A stretch of 64,000 nt of DNA from NCBI RefSeq assembly GCF_000092905.1, contig NC_014098.1, positions 1,736,001 through 1,800,000 of the forward strand. Reading direction: 5' to 3'. Source of the DNA: Kyrpidia tusciae DSM 2912. Lineage in GTDB: Bacteria > Bacillota > Bacilli > Kyrpidiales > Kyrpidiaceae. Numbering within the stretch: position 1 is the first letter of the stretch; each line of letters begins with the position of its first letter. The notes beneath the pieces are model-generated. The model had not been told where the DNA came from and ran no database searches. It worked only from the letters and a program-made list of their open reading frames with translations. The translations under genes were made by a program, and so were the position numbers. Positions 26,317 to 35,106 of this stretch are shown in pieces.

Positions 26317-27787
26317 ACCCCAACTCCCGCAAGTACCCATTCATGACCTCTTCAATCTGTCGCCGTTCTTCCTCCAGCCGCCGCAACTCCGCGATCGCTT
26401 CTGCGACGTCGATCTGTTCTTCTTCATCGGTTGAATCAATGTACCTGGCAATGTTCAAGTTGTATTCGTTCTTGCGGATTTCATCCAAATCGACGACGCG
26501 GCAGTACTTGTCGACATCTTGCCAGGTGTCATAGGCCGAGACGATTTTCCGGATGTCCTCGTCCCGCAGGAAGTTCTGGTTTTTGCCTTCCTGGTAATCG
26601 TTGGCCCCGTTCAGGAAAAACACTTTGCCGCGTTTGTGCGGTTCCTTGGACCGGCTGAACATCAGGATGCACGCCGGAATGCCCGTGCCGTAAAACAGGT
26701 TCGCCGGTAGCCCGATGACCGCCTCCAACAGGTCTTCCCCCAGAATCCCCTTGCGAATCTGCTCTTCCGCTCCGCCGCGGAACAGGACGCCGTGGGGCAT
26801 CACCACGCCCGCTTTCCCTTCGTGGTTGAGCGTGGCGATCATGTGCTGGACGAACGCCAGGTCGCCCTTGTCCTTGGGCGGCAAACCGAAACGAAAACGG
26901 CCGTACGGATCCGCTTCCGCCTCTTCGCGTCCCCATCCCTTGAGGCTGAACGGCGGATTCGCGATAACGCGGTCATACAGGATCAGCTCGCCGTCCTGAA
27001 CGAGCTTCGGGTCCCGAAGCGTGTCGCCCTTCTCGATGCGGTGGTCGCTCAGGCCGTGCAGGAGCAGATTCATTTTGCAGATGGCCCAGGTGTTCAGGTT
27101 CTTTTCCTGGCCGTGGAGGGTGACGTTCTGAGGATTGCCGCCCGCAGCTTTGATGTAGTCCACCGACTGAATCAACATGCCGCCGGACCCGGCCGTCGGG
27201 TCGCAGATCCGCATGCCTTCCTGCGGTTTGATGAGCTTGACAATCAGTTCCACGACCTTGGACGGGGTGTAAAATTCGCCGCCCTTTTTGCCCGCATCGT
27301 CGGCGAACATTTTAATGAGATACTCGTACGCCCGGCCCAGGATGTCCGGCTCCGACAGATTGGCGTTCGACAAATCGATTTCGCTGAAGTGTTGCATCAA
27401 ACGGGAAATCGTGGCGTCCGGCAGGCGTTCCTTGTCGTTGAAATCGATGCTCCGCAGCACGCCCTGAAGCTGCGGGTTCTCATCTTCCAGCAGCTCAAAG
27501 GCGTGGTTGATCGCCGTCCCGATGTCCTGGGTCTTGGAGTAGAGATAGGACCACCGGGCCTCTTCGGGCACGAAGAACTGGTGTTCGTCCCGGTCATACC
27601 AACCGTAATCTTGACCGTATTCCCGTTCGATCTCTTTCGCCTTTTCGATGAAAACATCATTGAGCCGTTTTAAGAACAGCATCCCGAAAATGTAGTGTTT
27701 GTAATCCGACGAGTCAATGTGGCCGCGCAGGATATTCGCGGACTCCCACAGGTGCGATTCCAATTGCTGCAACGTGAGCTTGCCCAT
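26306..27787 (-). CDS. hsdM: type I DNA methyltransferase, M subunit
   Basis: A 493-aa N6-adenine methyltransferase. The SAM-binding motif DPTAGSGGM is at about 196-204 and the catalytic NPPF at about 277-280. An N-terminal helical domain starts [18 protein letters not shown]. With HsdS it methylates the host site, and with HsdR it forms the restriction complex. The ATG at 27787 follows GGAGG at 5 nt. First gene of the hsdM-hsdS-hsdR operon. Confidence 0.95.
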   Translation of the reverse strand: MGKLTLQQLESHLWESANILRGHIDSSDYKHYIFGMLFLKRLNDVFIEKAKEIEREYGQDYGWYDRDEHQFFVPEEARWSYLYSKTQDIGTAINHAFELLEDENPQLQGVLRSIDFNDKERLPDATISRLMQHFSEIDLSNANLSEPDILGRAYEYLIKMFADDAGKKGGEFYTPSKVVELIVKLIKPQEGMRICDPTAGSGGMLIQSVDYIKAAGGNPQNVTLHGQEKNLNTWAICKMNLLLHGLSDHRIEKGDTLRDPKLVQDGELILYDRVIANPPFSLKGWGREEAEADPYGRFRFGLPPKDKGDLAFVQHMIATLNHEGKAGVVMPHGVLFRGGAEEQIRKGILGEDLLEAVIGLPANLFYGTGIPACILMFSRSKEPHKRGKVFFLNGANDYQEGKNQNFLRDEDIRKIVSAYDTWQDVDKYCRVVDLDEIRKNEYNLNIARYIDSTDEEEQIDVAEAIAELRRLEEERRQIEEVMNGYLRELGYGE

Positions 27788-28047
27788 GGTGGCCTCCAAC
27801 ACAAAAAATCAATCCGACGATATCATTTTACTATAAAGTGCAGAGCATGTCCCTGCACCGGTGGGAGCACGTGAAACACCATCGGCGGGACGAATATTCC
27901 GCCTCCGACTAAAAGGGTGTACCCCGCTGTGCATTTCGTTGTACAATGAGACCAAGGACAGGCGGAAGGCCCGTTAACGAGACGTCGGCAGGTTCATCCA
28001 TCGGCCGCTGCCTGCACCCGGACTATTGCGAAAGGCGGGATGGGGTC

Positions 28048-28440
28048 GTGGCCGATCGAACGTTGGATATGTTGTTCGACACGGTGAGGGACCTGGCAAC
28101 AGCGGTGTACAATTTACGACAAGAAGTCAATGCCGGCTTCCAGCGGATGCAGGGGGAACTTGAGAACGTCAACGGAGAATTGGCACAAGTCAAAGGAGAC
28201 TTGGCACAGGTCAAAGGAGACTTGGCACAGGTCAAAGGAGAATTGACACAAGTCAAAAGAGAAGTGGCACAGCTCAAAGAAGAGTTTCAGGAAATGCGCA
28301 GCGAGCTTCGGCAAGTGAACGAACGTCTCGACCGGATTGAGAAACGGCTGGCCAAGCTCGAAGGCGAGTCCAATCATGCGAAGATCCGGCTGTTCGATGT
28401 GGAACGCGAGGTGGAGGAAATCAAACGGCTGCACCTGTAA
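28048..28440 (+). CDS. small coiled-coil protein with heptad repeats
   Basis: From GTG 28048 (preceded by a purine-rich GGCGGGATGGGG) the product is 130 aa. After a short helix (LDMLFDTVRDLATAVYNLRQEV), residues about 43-77 consist of the heptad G-[ED]-L-[AT]-Q-V-K repeated five times. Further helix follows to the end (RLDRIEKRLAKLE). The whole protein should be one long coiled coil, without membrane or enzymatic motifs. Function unknown; it resembles tail-fibre or tropomyosin-like small proteins often annotated as hypothetical. Confidence 0.75.
   Translation: MADRTLDMLFDTVRDLATAVYNLRQEVNAGFQRMQGELENVNGELAQVKGDLAQVKGDLAQVKGELTQVKREVAQLKEEFQEMRSELRQVNERLDRIEKRLAKLEGESNHAKIRLFDVEREVEEIKRLHL
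28174..28278 (+). repeat. five tandem 21-bp repeats encoding heptads
   Basis: Units begin at 28174, 28195, 28216, 28237 and 28258, each close to GGAGAATTGGCACAAGTCAAA. Units 2 and 3 are identical over their whole length; the last has several changes. The unit length of 21 bp adds exactly one coiled-coil heptad, so copy-number change would lengthen the rod without breaking the frame. Confidence 0.92.
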
Positions 28441-28695
28441 CGTTTCCGACGCGCGCATGATCACCCCCGACGCCGCCGTTAGAATCAGTCCGGCGATGCC
28501 CGTCTCAATCCAGATCGCGGAAAAGAACTCCACAACCACCATCCGCTTCGCCGAGGTCGACGCTCCTCCCACCCCTTGGCCCTTGGCCCAGGTTTTCACG
28601 CGGACGGACACCCGGCTTCACGTGCATGAACACCCGGCCGGTGCCGATGCCGGGCCGACCGGGCGTTTCCTGGATTCGGACAGGGAATCCGACAC
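28441..28695. other. intergenic, no supported gene
   Basis: A minus-strand frame through this stretch has a hydrophobic segment (around FSAIWIETGIAGLILTAASG). However, it continues as the antisense of the coiled-coil gene and lacks a clear ribosome-binding site. I cannot support a gene here. Confidence 0.3.
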
Positions 28696-29328
28696 TTATT
28701 TTGGGGCGTCGGATATGTACCAGTGCTGGTCGATCTCTTGAACCGTCACCGGGAAAGACGGAATCTTGCTCCAATCGGCGGGTGGACCGATGTCCGCTAA
28801 AGTCCGCCAATCGAACTGGACCGGGAACGTCCACGAGCCGTCGGAATTTTGCGTGCCCGAACCGATCCGGACCTCGTTCACCCAGGGACTGGATGTCCCG
28901 GTGACCCAGCCCACCCCTTCGAAATCGGCTTTCCGCTGCTCTCTCAAAGCCGGGGACAGCACGGCGTACTGCAGGGCCCCGTTTCGGCCCTGCACCCCTT
29001 TGGTCCAGGTTTGCACCGCTTCTTGCGGGGTGGTCGGGGCCACCGCCTGTTCGAGCAGGGCGATCCGGCGGTTCAACGCGTCCGTCTGGGGCAAATCCAC
29101 CTGCACCGTCTGGGTCCCATCGTTCCAGCTCACCGTCGCACCCAGCGCCTCGGCCACATCCCGAACCGGGGCCACCACTTTCCCGTCCACCATTTGCGGG
29201 GCAACGGACGGGGAGACCGGACGCTGATTGACCACCAATTGAATGCCCGGACTCGCCAGGGCCCCGCCGGCCGCCAGACCGAGACCGACGAGCGCGACCC
29301 CGCCGAGAACGGCGATTCTTCGATTCAT
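28696..29328 (-). CDS. exported protein with copper-amine-oxidase N-terminal (stalk) domain
   Basis: The 210-aa precursor starts MNRRIAVLGGVALVGLGLAAGGALA, a signal peptide. It continues with a copper amine oxidase N-terminal-like domain (MVDGKVVAPVRDVAEALGATVSWNDGTQTVQV). The C-terminal 120 residues form an unassigned beta-rich domain. Such stalk domains are common on secreted or wall-bound proteins of Firmicutes and do not imply an oxidase. GAAGGGAGAGAGG precedes the ATG. Confidence 0.82.
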   Translation of the reverse strand: MNRRIAVLGGVALVGLGLAAGGALASPGIQLVVNQRPVSPSVAPQMVDGKVVAPVRDVAEALGATVSWNDGTQTVQVDLPQTDALNRRIALLEQAVAPTTPQEAVQTWTKGVQGRNGALQYAVLSPALREQRKADFEGVGWVTGTSSPWVNEVRIGSGTQNSDGSWTFPVQFDWRTLADIGPPADWSKIPSFPVTVQEIDQHWYISDAPK

Positions 29329-29556
29329 CCAAACCTCTCTCCCTTCGCGATGGAGTGATGAACCCAGTGTACAGCATTTCGTGACGGGTTGGAATCGTTC
29401 CCATACCCTATGCGGGCAACGCTCGATATGCTGTACAATGAGGGTGTACACAAACTGCAACGGCGCGCGGCCTGCGAAGAATCTGCGGCCCTGGCGTCCC
29501 GGGCTCTACAGGATCCGGACAGGCGTTGCGTACGAAAGCGAAAGGAATCCGAGGGG

Positions 29557-30081
29557 GTGTTGGTTTTGGAAGCGAAGGAGGCGCAAGAACTAGATCGGTA
29601 CGAGGTGATTGATGGCGTTGTCTACGACATGACGCCGCCGCCGTCAACGGCACACCAACGGGCGTCAAACCGGATCTACATCTTGTTTGCGAACCATCTG
29701 CGGGGGAAAACGTGTGAAGCGTTTCATGCACCGTTTGGTGTATGGTTCAACGAGAGAGACGACGAACATGTTGAACCGGACATTACCGTCGTATGTGACC
29801 CGTTGAAAATTCGCGAGAAAGGCTGCGTGGGCACTCCCGACTTGATCGTAGAAGTACTATCGCCGAACACAGCGGCGAAAGATCGAACGGTCAAACTCAG
29901 GCGCTACCAACGTGCGGGAGTTCGTGAATATTGGATCGTCGACCCTGTGCACAAGACGGTGGAAGTGTATCGATTGGAAGACAATGTTTTTGGCAAACCG
30001 GACGCGTACGGGGAAGGCGATATCATCCGCGTCGGGATATTCGAGGACTTACACGTGAATTTAGGAGAAGTATTTTATTAA
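29557..30081 (+). CDS. Uma2 family (DUF820) putative PD-(D/E)xK endonuclease
   Basis: A 174-aa protein from GTG 29557, with AAAGGA about 10 nt upstream. The restriction-like core is visible: EVIDGVVYDM, HVEPDITVVCD, PDLIVEVLSPNT with the acidic metal ligands, then the YQRAGVREYWIVDP signature. The family is expanded in cyanobacteria and some Firmicutes, and its function is not established. A truncated copy of this locus lies at 19970-20103, hinting at mobility. It is intact here. Confidence 0.85.
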   Translation: MLVLEAKEAQELDRYEVIDGVVYDMTPPPSTAHQRASNRIYILFANHLRGKTCEAFHAPFGVWFNERDDEHVEPDITVVCDPLKIREKGCVGTPDLIVEVLSPNTAAKDRTVKLRRYQRAGVREYWIVDPVHKTVEVYRLEDNVFGKPDAYGEGDIIRVGIFEDLHVNLGEVFY

Positions 30082-30419
30082 ATCGGCAGCCGCGGAAAAA
30101 ACATGATGAACCCTCGATCGTTCAGTGCCCTCCGGGCCTGCAGACCAAGTCCCCCTTTCAGCCCATTTTTTCACACATCGAAGAAGGTCGAACCATAAAA
30201 TTGATCATCTGCCCACTTCGACACATGACACACCCGAGCCGGCCGGGCCGCGATGCCGCCTGTATGTCCGGCGGGAGCCGCACGCACCTCTTCATTTCGA
30301 TTTTGGAACGGCATCGGTGTTTTTCCCGATAAAAGCGTTTGAGGGATACACCCCTGCGTCCGACACGCTAAACCTCTCTGGCGTATCTGACCTTTTCAGG
30401 GCATACCCCTCTTCTTTGG
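30082..30419. other. stretch between Uma2 and tRNA-Gly, structured near the tRNA
   Basis: About 340 bp without a gene. The first 80 bp are the Uma2 3' flank that is also found at 20063-20103. The right half holds nested inverted repeats just after the tRNA-Gly 3' end (listed separately). Confidence 0.5.
30342..30410 (-). repeat. nested inverted repeats downstream of tRNA-Gly
   Basis: Outer arms AGGGATACACCCCTG (30342-30356) and CAGGGCATACCCCT (30397-30410) pair imperfectly, with G-U pairs. Inner arms GACACGC (30362-30368) and GCGTATC (30381-30387) also pair. No T-run follows directly on the minus strand, so it is not a standard terminator. It could be a processing structure for the tRNA transcript or an attachment-like site. 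Confidence 0.45.
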
Positions 30420-30492
<73 letters not shown>

Positions 30493-30539
30493 ACAATTCC
30501 TTTACGCATTGTTTATGATACACGACTCGCCCGCCCTTG

Positions 30540-31346
30540 TCAACGGCCGGGCGAGGGTGAGATTTTTTCGTAAAAAAACGTATCGAACACCCGGAACCCG
30601 AACCGTTCGGGTTGAAAAATCGGCTCGGTGCTGCCCACAAACAGCACGCCCCCCGGCGCCAGGGCGTCCCGGAACTTTGGATAGATCCGCATTTTCGCCT
30701 CTTCGGTAAAATAGATCATCACGTTCCGGCATACAATGAGGTCAAAGCCGTGATCATAAGGGTCTGCGAGGAGATTGTGCCGCCGGAATCGCACCGATTG
30801 TTTCACGATGGGCCGGATCGCCCATCGATCCTCGCCCAATTGTTCAAAATATTTGGCGGCGGTGCCCGACGGAGCGTGCTCCAGGGAGGCAGTGCGGTAA
30901 ATCCCTTGTTTCGCCCGCTCCATGGCGCTCTCGTCGATGTCGGTGGCCAGGATTTCAAACCGGTTGGGGGAAAGGCCGCTCTCCATCAGCACCATGGCCA
31001 GGGTATAGGGTTCTTCTCCGGTGGAGCAAGCGGCGCTCCAGCACCGCACCGGGCGGGACAGTTTGAGATACCTGGGCGCCAGCCGACGGCCCACCACCTC
31101 CCAACGCCCGGGATTGCGATAAAACTCCGAGACATTAATGGTCATTTTATCGAGGAACTCCTGGTACACCCGGGGATCCCGACGTATGAGCGCAAAAAAA
31201 TCCGCCCAGTTGTCGCAGTTCCACCTCTGCCTGAGCGACGTCAGCCGCCTCTCCATCTGGGGGCGTTTGTATTCGGTCAAATCCACCCCGATCCACCACA
31301 ACACCTGAGCCGCAAACCATAGATATTCGTCTTTTTCCCTCTCCAC
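30540..31346 (-). CDS. cheR: chemotaxis protein methyltransferase CheR
   Basis: The 268-aa enzyme transfers methyl groups from SAM to glutamates of chemoreceptors. The N-terminal helical domain (YKRPQMERRLTSLRQRW, TINVSEFYRNPGRW) and the SAM site (RCWSAACSTGEEPYTLAM, ILATDIDESAMERAKQGIY, FDLIVCRNVMIYF) are clear. GTG 31346 with GGGGAGG 8 nt upstream sets the start; the frame extends to 31997 without support. CheR lies near ndk as in B. subtilis, although a patatin gene now separates them. Confidence 0.93.
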   Translation of the reverse strand: MEREKDEYLWFAAQVLWWIGVDLTEYKRPQMERRLTSLRQRWNCDNWADFFALIRRDPRVYQEFLDKMTINVSEFYRNPGRWEVVGRRLAPRYLKLSRPVRCWSAACSTGEEPYTLAMVLMESGLSPNRFEILATDIDESAMERAKQGIYRTASLEHAPSGTAAKYFEQLGEDRWAIRPIVKQSVRFRRHNLLADPYDHGFDLIVCRNVMIYFTEEAKMRIYPKFRDALAPGGVLFVGSTEPIFQPERFGFRVFDTFFYEKISPSPGR

Positions 31347-31403
31347 CCGATGATCCTCCCCATTGCTTTCCGCCCGGTGCGATGACTGAAGGGAGGGGTG
31401 CTC

Positions 31404-32339
31404 ATGAAGGGATACCGGCCGGTCCACCGTCCTTTTCGCCTGGGCTTGGCCTTGAGCGGTGGCAGCCTCCGTGGGGCCGGCCACCTGGGGGTATTGCAAG
31501 TCCTTGAGGAACACGGCATCGTCCCGGATATCGTTGCCGGCGTCAGCGCCGGGGCGGTGGTGGCCGCCCTGTACGCCCGGGGTATGCCCGTGGCTGAGAT
31601 GATTGAAGAAGCCAAACACCTGGCCAAAGCCCGTCTCATCGATTGGGACGTCCCCCTCCGCACCGTTCTGCGTTTTCTCCTCCGATACGCGCTTTACCGC
31701 TTGGGACTCTCTCCGAACCCGAGAACCCTTCTGCCCCCGGGCTTGATCCAAGGCGCCCGCCTGGAGGCCTACCTGCACCGCCTGTTCCTTATGTATCCGC
31801 GCCGATGCCTGCCCTGCCTGATCTCCGCCACCGACCTGTACCATACCGAGACGGTGGTCCTCGGCTCCCTCCCGTCCCTCTCCCTCTCCCCGGCACATCG
31901 GTACATCCGGCTGGGGGAGCACGAATGGCCCCGGGCTGTTCGGGCCAGCTGCGCCCTTCCCGGCGTCTTTCAGCCCGCCCGCCTGCGGGAACGCCACCTG
32001 GTGGACGGCGCCGTGCGCAACACCCTGCCCGCCGACCTTTTATTCCGGGCAGGCGCCCGGCGAGTCATCGCCGTCGATCTGCACCTCGGGGAGTTGGTGG
32101 ACCGGAACATGAAGACCTTTATCGACGTCATCGACCGGTCCCTCACCCTGATGTTCGCCGACCTGGCTGCCCTGCGCCTCTCCAGCTACCCGGAACTCCG
32201 GCTGGCGCCCCCCATCCCCGACATTGGGTGGACCGATTTTGCCCGCATTCCGGAATGTATCGAGGTTGGCCGCGCTTACGCTCTTCACCAATTGCCCCTT
32301 ATCCGCGAGTACCTCCAGAGGCCCCGGACCCCGGCGTAA
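31404..32339 (+). CDS. patatin-like phospholipase family protein
   Basis: A 311-aa serine acyl hydrolase with a Ser-Asp dyad. The oxyanion loop is SGGSLRGAGH, the nucleophile elbow GVSAG and the catalytic Asp DGAVRNTLP. It resembles the RssA/YlbK group of cytoplasmic enzymes, with no signal peptide. ATG 31404 has GGGAGGGG 5 nt upstream. It is transcribed divergently from cheR and converges on ndk (2-bp gap), an insertion relative to the B. subtilis order. Confidence 0.9.
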   Translation: MKGYRPVHRPFRLGLALSGGSLRGAGHLGVLQVLEEHGIVPDIVAGVSAGAVVAALYARGMPVAEMIEEAKHLAKARLIDWDVPLRTVLRFLLRYALYRLGLSPNPRTLLPPGLIQGARLEAYLHRLFLMYPRRCLPCLISATDLYHTETVVLGSLPSLSLSPAHRYIRLGEHEWPRAVRASCALPGVFQPARLRERHLVDGAVRNTLPADLLFRAGARRVIAVDLHLGELVDRNMKTFIDVIDRSLTLMFADLAALRLSSYPELRLAPPIPDIGWTDFARIPECIEVGRAYALHQLPLIREYLQRPRTPA

Positions 32340-32341
32340 CC

Positions 32342-32791
32342 TCAAATCCAGCGATCCATGGACCGTTCGTACTTCAGCGGGGTTTCCCCGCCGAACCACA
32401 GGGCGATCTCCCTGGCCGCGCTCTCCGGGGAGTCCGAGCCGTGCACCACGTTCATCCCGATGGACAGCGCCAGATCTCCCCGAATCGTCCCCGGCGCCGC
32501 CTCCTGGGGATTGGTTTTTCCCATCATCTGCCGGACCACGGCGATGGCTCCCTGTCCTTCCCACACCATGGCGAATACCGGCCCCGATGTGATGAAGGAC
32601 ACCAGTTCGCCGAAAAATGGTTTGTCCCGGTGTTCTTCATAATGTTTCTCCGCCAACTGCCGGGACACCTGCATCAATTTCGCAGCTACCAACCGCAGGC
32701 CTCGCCGCTCCAACCGAGACACGATATCGCCGATGAGGCCCCGTTGGACGCCGTCGGGTTTAATCATCACAAAGGTCTGTTCCAGTGCCAT
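32342..32791 (-). CDS. ndk: nucleoside diphosphate kinase
   Basis: A 149-aa enzyme that equalises NTP pools by phosphohistidine transfer. [16 protein letters not shown] starts the fold, and [16 protein letters not shown] contains the active-site histidine. ATG 32791 follows GAGGAG. Its place between hepT and cheR is conserved in Bacillus. Confidence 0.96.
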   Translation of the reverse strand: MALEQTFVMIKPDGVQRGLIGDIVSRLERRGLRLVAAKLMQVSRQLAEKHYEEHRDKPFFGELVSFITSGPVFAMVWEGQGAIAVVRQMMGKTNPQEAAPGTIRGDLALSIGMNVVHGSDSPESAAREIALWFGGETPLKYERSMDRWI

Positions 32792-32855
32792 GACGTTCAC
32801 TCCTCATCCTGGGTTGAATATCCCCATCTTGTCCAATCTTCTGGAGTACCGCATT

Positions 32856-32885
32856 ATGATACCAAATCGCCTCAGCGGCGGACAA
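32856..32885 (-). promoter_or_regulatory. sigma-A-type promoter for ndk
   Basis: On the minus strand, -35 TTGTCC (32880-32885) and -10 TATCAT (32856-32861) are 18 bp apart. They lie about 65 bp before the ndk start, in the 170-bp gap after hepT. Confidence 0.5.
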
Positions 32886-32961
32886 GACGCACCCTCGCCC
32901 GCCGTATCCGGGATCACCAAAGGGCCCCCGCCTCAGAAGGTAGCGCCCCGTGGACCACTCC

Positions 32962-33945
32962 CTACCGGTCTCGGGCGGTCACAAACCCCAGCACCGCCTC
33001 CAGCGCCTCCCGTGCCCATCCATCGGGAAGAGCCGCCAAATCCCGCCGGGCCCAGGTCACGTATCGCTCCGCCACCCGCCGGGCCTCGTCGATCCCCCCG
33101 GACTCCGCCACTGCTCGCACGACCTCCGCCGCATCCTCCTGGGACATGCCGGGGTGAATCCGACCCGCCAAACGCCGACTGGCCGCCTCGTCCCCCGAGG
33201 TCCTCCCGCGCAGCGCGAAAAGTACCGGCAGCGTTAGATTTCCCTGCAGGAGATCACTCCCCACGGGTTTCCCCATAACGGCCTCATCGCCCACTAAATC
33301 CAGCACATCGTCGACAATCTGAAAAGCCATGCCCAGATGCCCCCCAAAGCGCCACAGCGCCCGGGCCGTCTCCTCGTCAGCCTCCGCCGCCCGGGCGCCC
33401 ACCAGGCAACTGACCGCCATCAGGAGGGCTGTCTTTTGCCGGATGCGACGATAATACCGGAAGAGCGGCTGGTCAATCCGGTACAAGTCGTGCATCTGTT
33501 CGAGCTCCCCTTGGCACATCCGGGCGATGGCCCAAGCCGTCACCTCGTGCAACCGCCGGTCTTCCATCTCAGACAAAAGTTCCAGAGCCCGGGCAAACAA
33601 AAAATCCCCGGTGTAAAGGGCCAACTGATCCCCCCATGCCGCTTTCACCGTGGGCCGGCCCCGTCGGGTGTCCGACCGGTCGATCACGTCGTCGTGCACC
33701 AAGGTGGCCATATGAATCATCTCCAGGGCCGCCGCCGCCCGGACCAGGGCCTCGGTGTCCCTTCGGGGGCCAAACCGGCCGGAGACCAGCACCACCAGGG
33801 GCCGCAGGCGCTTTCCCCCCGCCCGAAGAAGATACAAGGAGGCTTCCTGGAGCGCCGGTTCCCGGCTGGCCACTTCCTCTTCCAACAGGTCTTCCACCCG
33901 GCGAAGTTCACCCCGCATCGCTCCGTACAATTCCGTTACTCTCAT
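32962..33945 (-). CDS. hepT: heptaprenyl diphosphate synthase, component II
   Basis: The 327-aa catalytic subunit of the heterodimeric prenyltransferase that builds the menaquinone-7 side chain. Both aspartate-rich motifs are present: LVHDDVIDRSDTRRGRPT and FQIVDDVLDLVGD. GGKRLRPLVVL is also typical. ATG 33945 is preceded by GAGGGGAG. Its partner hepS is 4.4 kb upstream; the menaquinone block sits between them. Confidence 0.94.
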   Translation of the reverse strand: MRVTELYGAMRGELRRVEDLLEEEVASREPALQEASLYLLRAGGKRLRPLVVLVSGRFGPRRDTEALVRAAAALEMIHMATLVHDDVIDRSDTRRGRPTVKAAWGDQLALYTGDFLFARALELLSEMEDRRLHEVTAWAIARMCQGELEQMHDLYRIDQPLFRYYRRIRQKTALLMAVSCLVGARAAEADEETARALWRFGGHLGMAFQIVDDVLDLVGDEAVMGKPVGSDLLQGNLTLPVLFALRGRTSGDEAASRRLAGRIHPGMSQEDAAEVVRAVAESGGIDEARRVAERYVTWARRDLAALPDGWAREALEAVLGFVTARDR

Positions 33946-34026
33946 CCCGCTCCCCTCTGTGCCAGGCCCCGCCACCCGCGGACCTTTGTTGTTCTCGCGC
34001 GGGAAGTCCCGGCCGATCCAGTCCCG

Positions 34027-35106
34027 TCAAAAATACCGGAGGATATCGTAATAGGTGTTTCGCTGGGCCGCCGTCCGCCCGGCGTCCCGGATAAGCCGCA
34101 CGATGTCCTCCCGGGTCATGCGATAATGCGCTCCCGCTGCCCGTACGACATTCTCCTCAATCATGGTGCTGCCGAAATCGTTTACCCCGAATTCCAGCGA
34201 CAGCTGCCCAATCTTCGGCCCCATGGTCACCCAGGACGCCTGGAGGTTCGGGATGTTGTCGATCACCAGCCGGGCAATCGCCACGGTCTTCAAGTATTCC
34301 GCCGCCGTGGCCCGGGTCCCCCGGAGCGCCGTGTTATCGGGCTGGTACGTCCAGGCGATAAAAGCCGTGAATCCCCCGGTTCGATCCTGGGCCTCCCGCA
34401 CCCGGAGCATGTGCAACACCCGCTCCTCGTCGCTCTCCCCGAAACCCACCACCATCGTCGCCGTGGAGGGCATGCCCAGCCGGTGCGCCGTGAGGTGCAC
34501 CTCCATCCAGTCTTCCCAGGTTCCCTTCAATCGGCTAATCCGACGCCGGGTCCGGTTGTCCAGGATCTCCGCCCCGCCCCCGGGCAGAGAGTCCAGCCCC
34601 GCATCCCGGAGGGCCCGCACCACACCCTCCAGGGACAACCCAGAGATCTTTTTCAGATTCTGGATCTCCGCCGAGGAGAAAGAATGCATATGCACCGGGA
34701 ACCTCGCCTTGATCTTCCGCAACAACTCCGTGTACCACTCCAGGGGCAGATCCGGGTGGGTTCCGCCTTGCATCAGGATCTCCGTGCCCCCGAGGCGCAC
34801 CGTCTCTTCGATCTTTTCAAAAATCACCTCGTCCGGCAGGACATAGGCTTCGGGATGGCCCGGCCGCCGGTAAAAAGCGCAAAAGGTACAATACGTATCG
34901 CACACATTGGAATAATTGATGTTGCGATTCACCACAAAGGTCACGACGCCCTCCGGGTGTAGCCTCCGGGACACCTCTCGGGCCGCCCGGCCCAGGGCCA
35001 CGATGTCCGCCGATTCATACAGCCGAACCCCGTCCTCCAGGGTCAACCGCTCCCCGGAAAGCGCTTTGTTCAGAATCTCCTCCGCCGCCCCCGTCCGCAC
35101 CAACAT
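34027..35106 (-). CDS. mqnC: cyclic dehypoxanthinyl futalosine synthase (radical SAM)
   Basis: A 359-aa radical SAM enzyme of the futalosine menaquinone route, cyclising dehypoxanthine futalosine. The iron-sulfur motif CDTYCTFC follows VNRNINYSNV; then GGTHPDLPLEWY, LPGGGAEIL and RLVIDNIPNLQASW match the family. The ATG shares one base with the mqnA stop (TGATG), with GGGGGG 7 nt upstream. CofH-like enzymes share the fold, but the menaquinone neighbours favour MqnC. Confidence 0.92.
   Translation of the reverse strand: MLVRTGAAEEILNKALSGERLTLEDGVRLYESADIVALGRAAREVSRRLHPEGVVTFVVNRNINYSNVCDTYCTFCAFYRRPGHPEAYVLPDEVIFEKIEETVRLGGTEILMQGGTHPDLPLEWYTELLRKIKARFPVHMHSFSSAEIQNLKKISGLSLEGVVRALRDAGLDSLPGGGAEILDNRTRRRISRLKGTWEDWMEVHLTAHRLGMPSTATMVVGFGESDEERVLHMLRVREAQDRTGGFTAFIAWTYQPDNTALRGTRATAAEYLKTVAIARLVIDNIPNLQASWVTMGPKIGQLSLEFGVNDFGSTMIEENVVRAAGAHYRMTREDIVRLIRDAGRTAAQRNTYYDILRYF

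Noticed and set aside
28174-28278. Tandem repeats considered as a CRISPR array
   Set aside because: There are no unique spacers; the units are contiguous, in frame, and code for heptads.
28114-28611. 165-codon minus-strand frame with a hydrophobic N-terminal segment
   Set aside because: Most of it is antisense to the heptad repeats, which creates a false regular protein.
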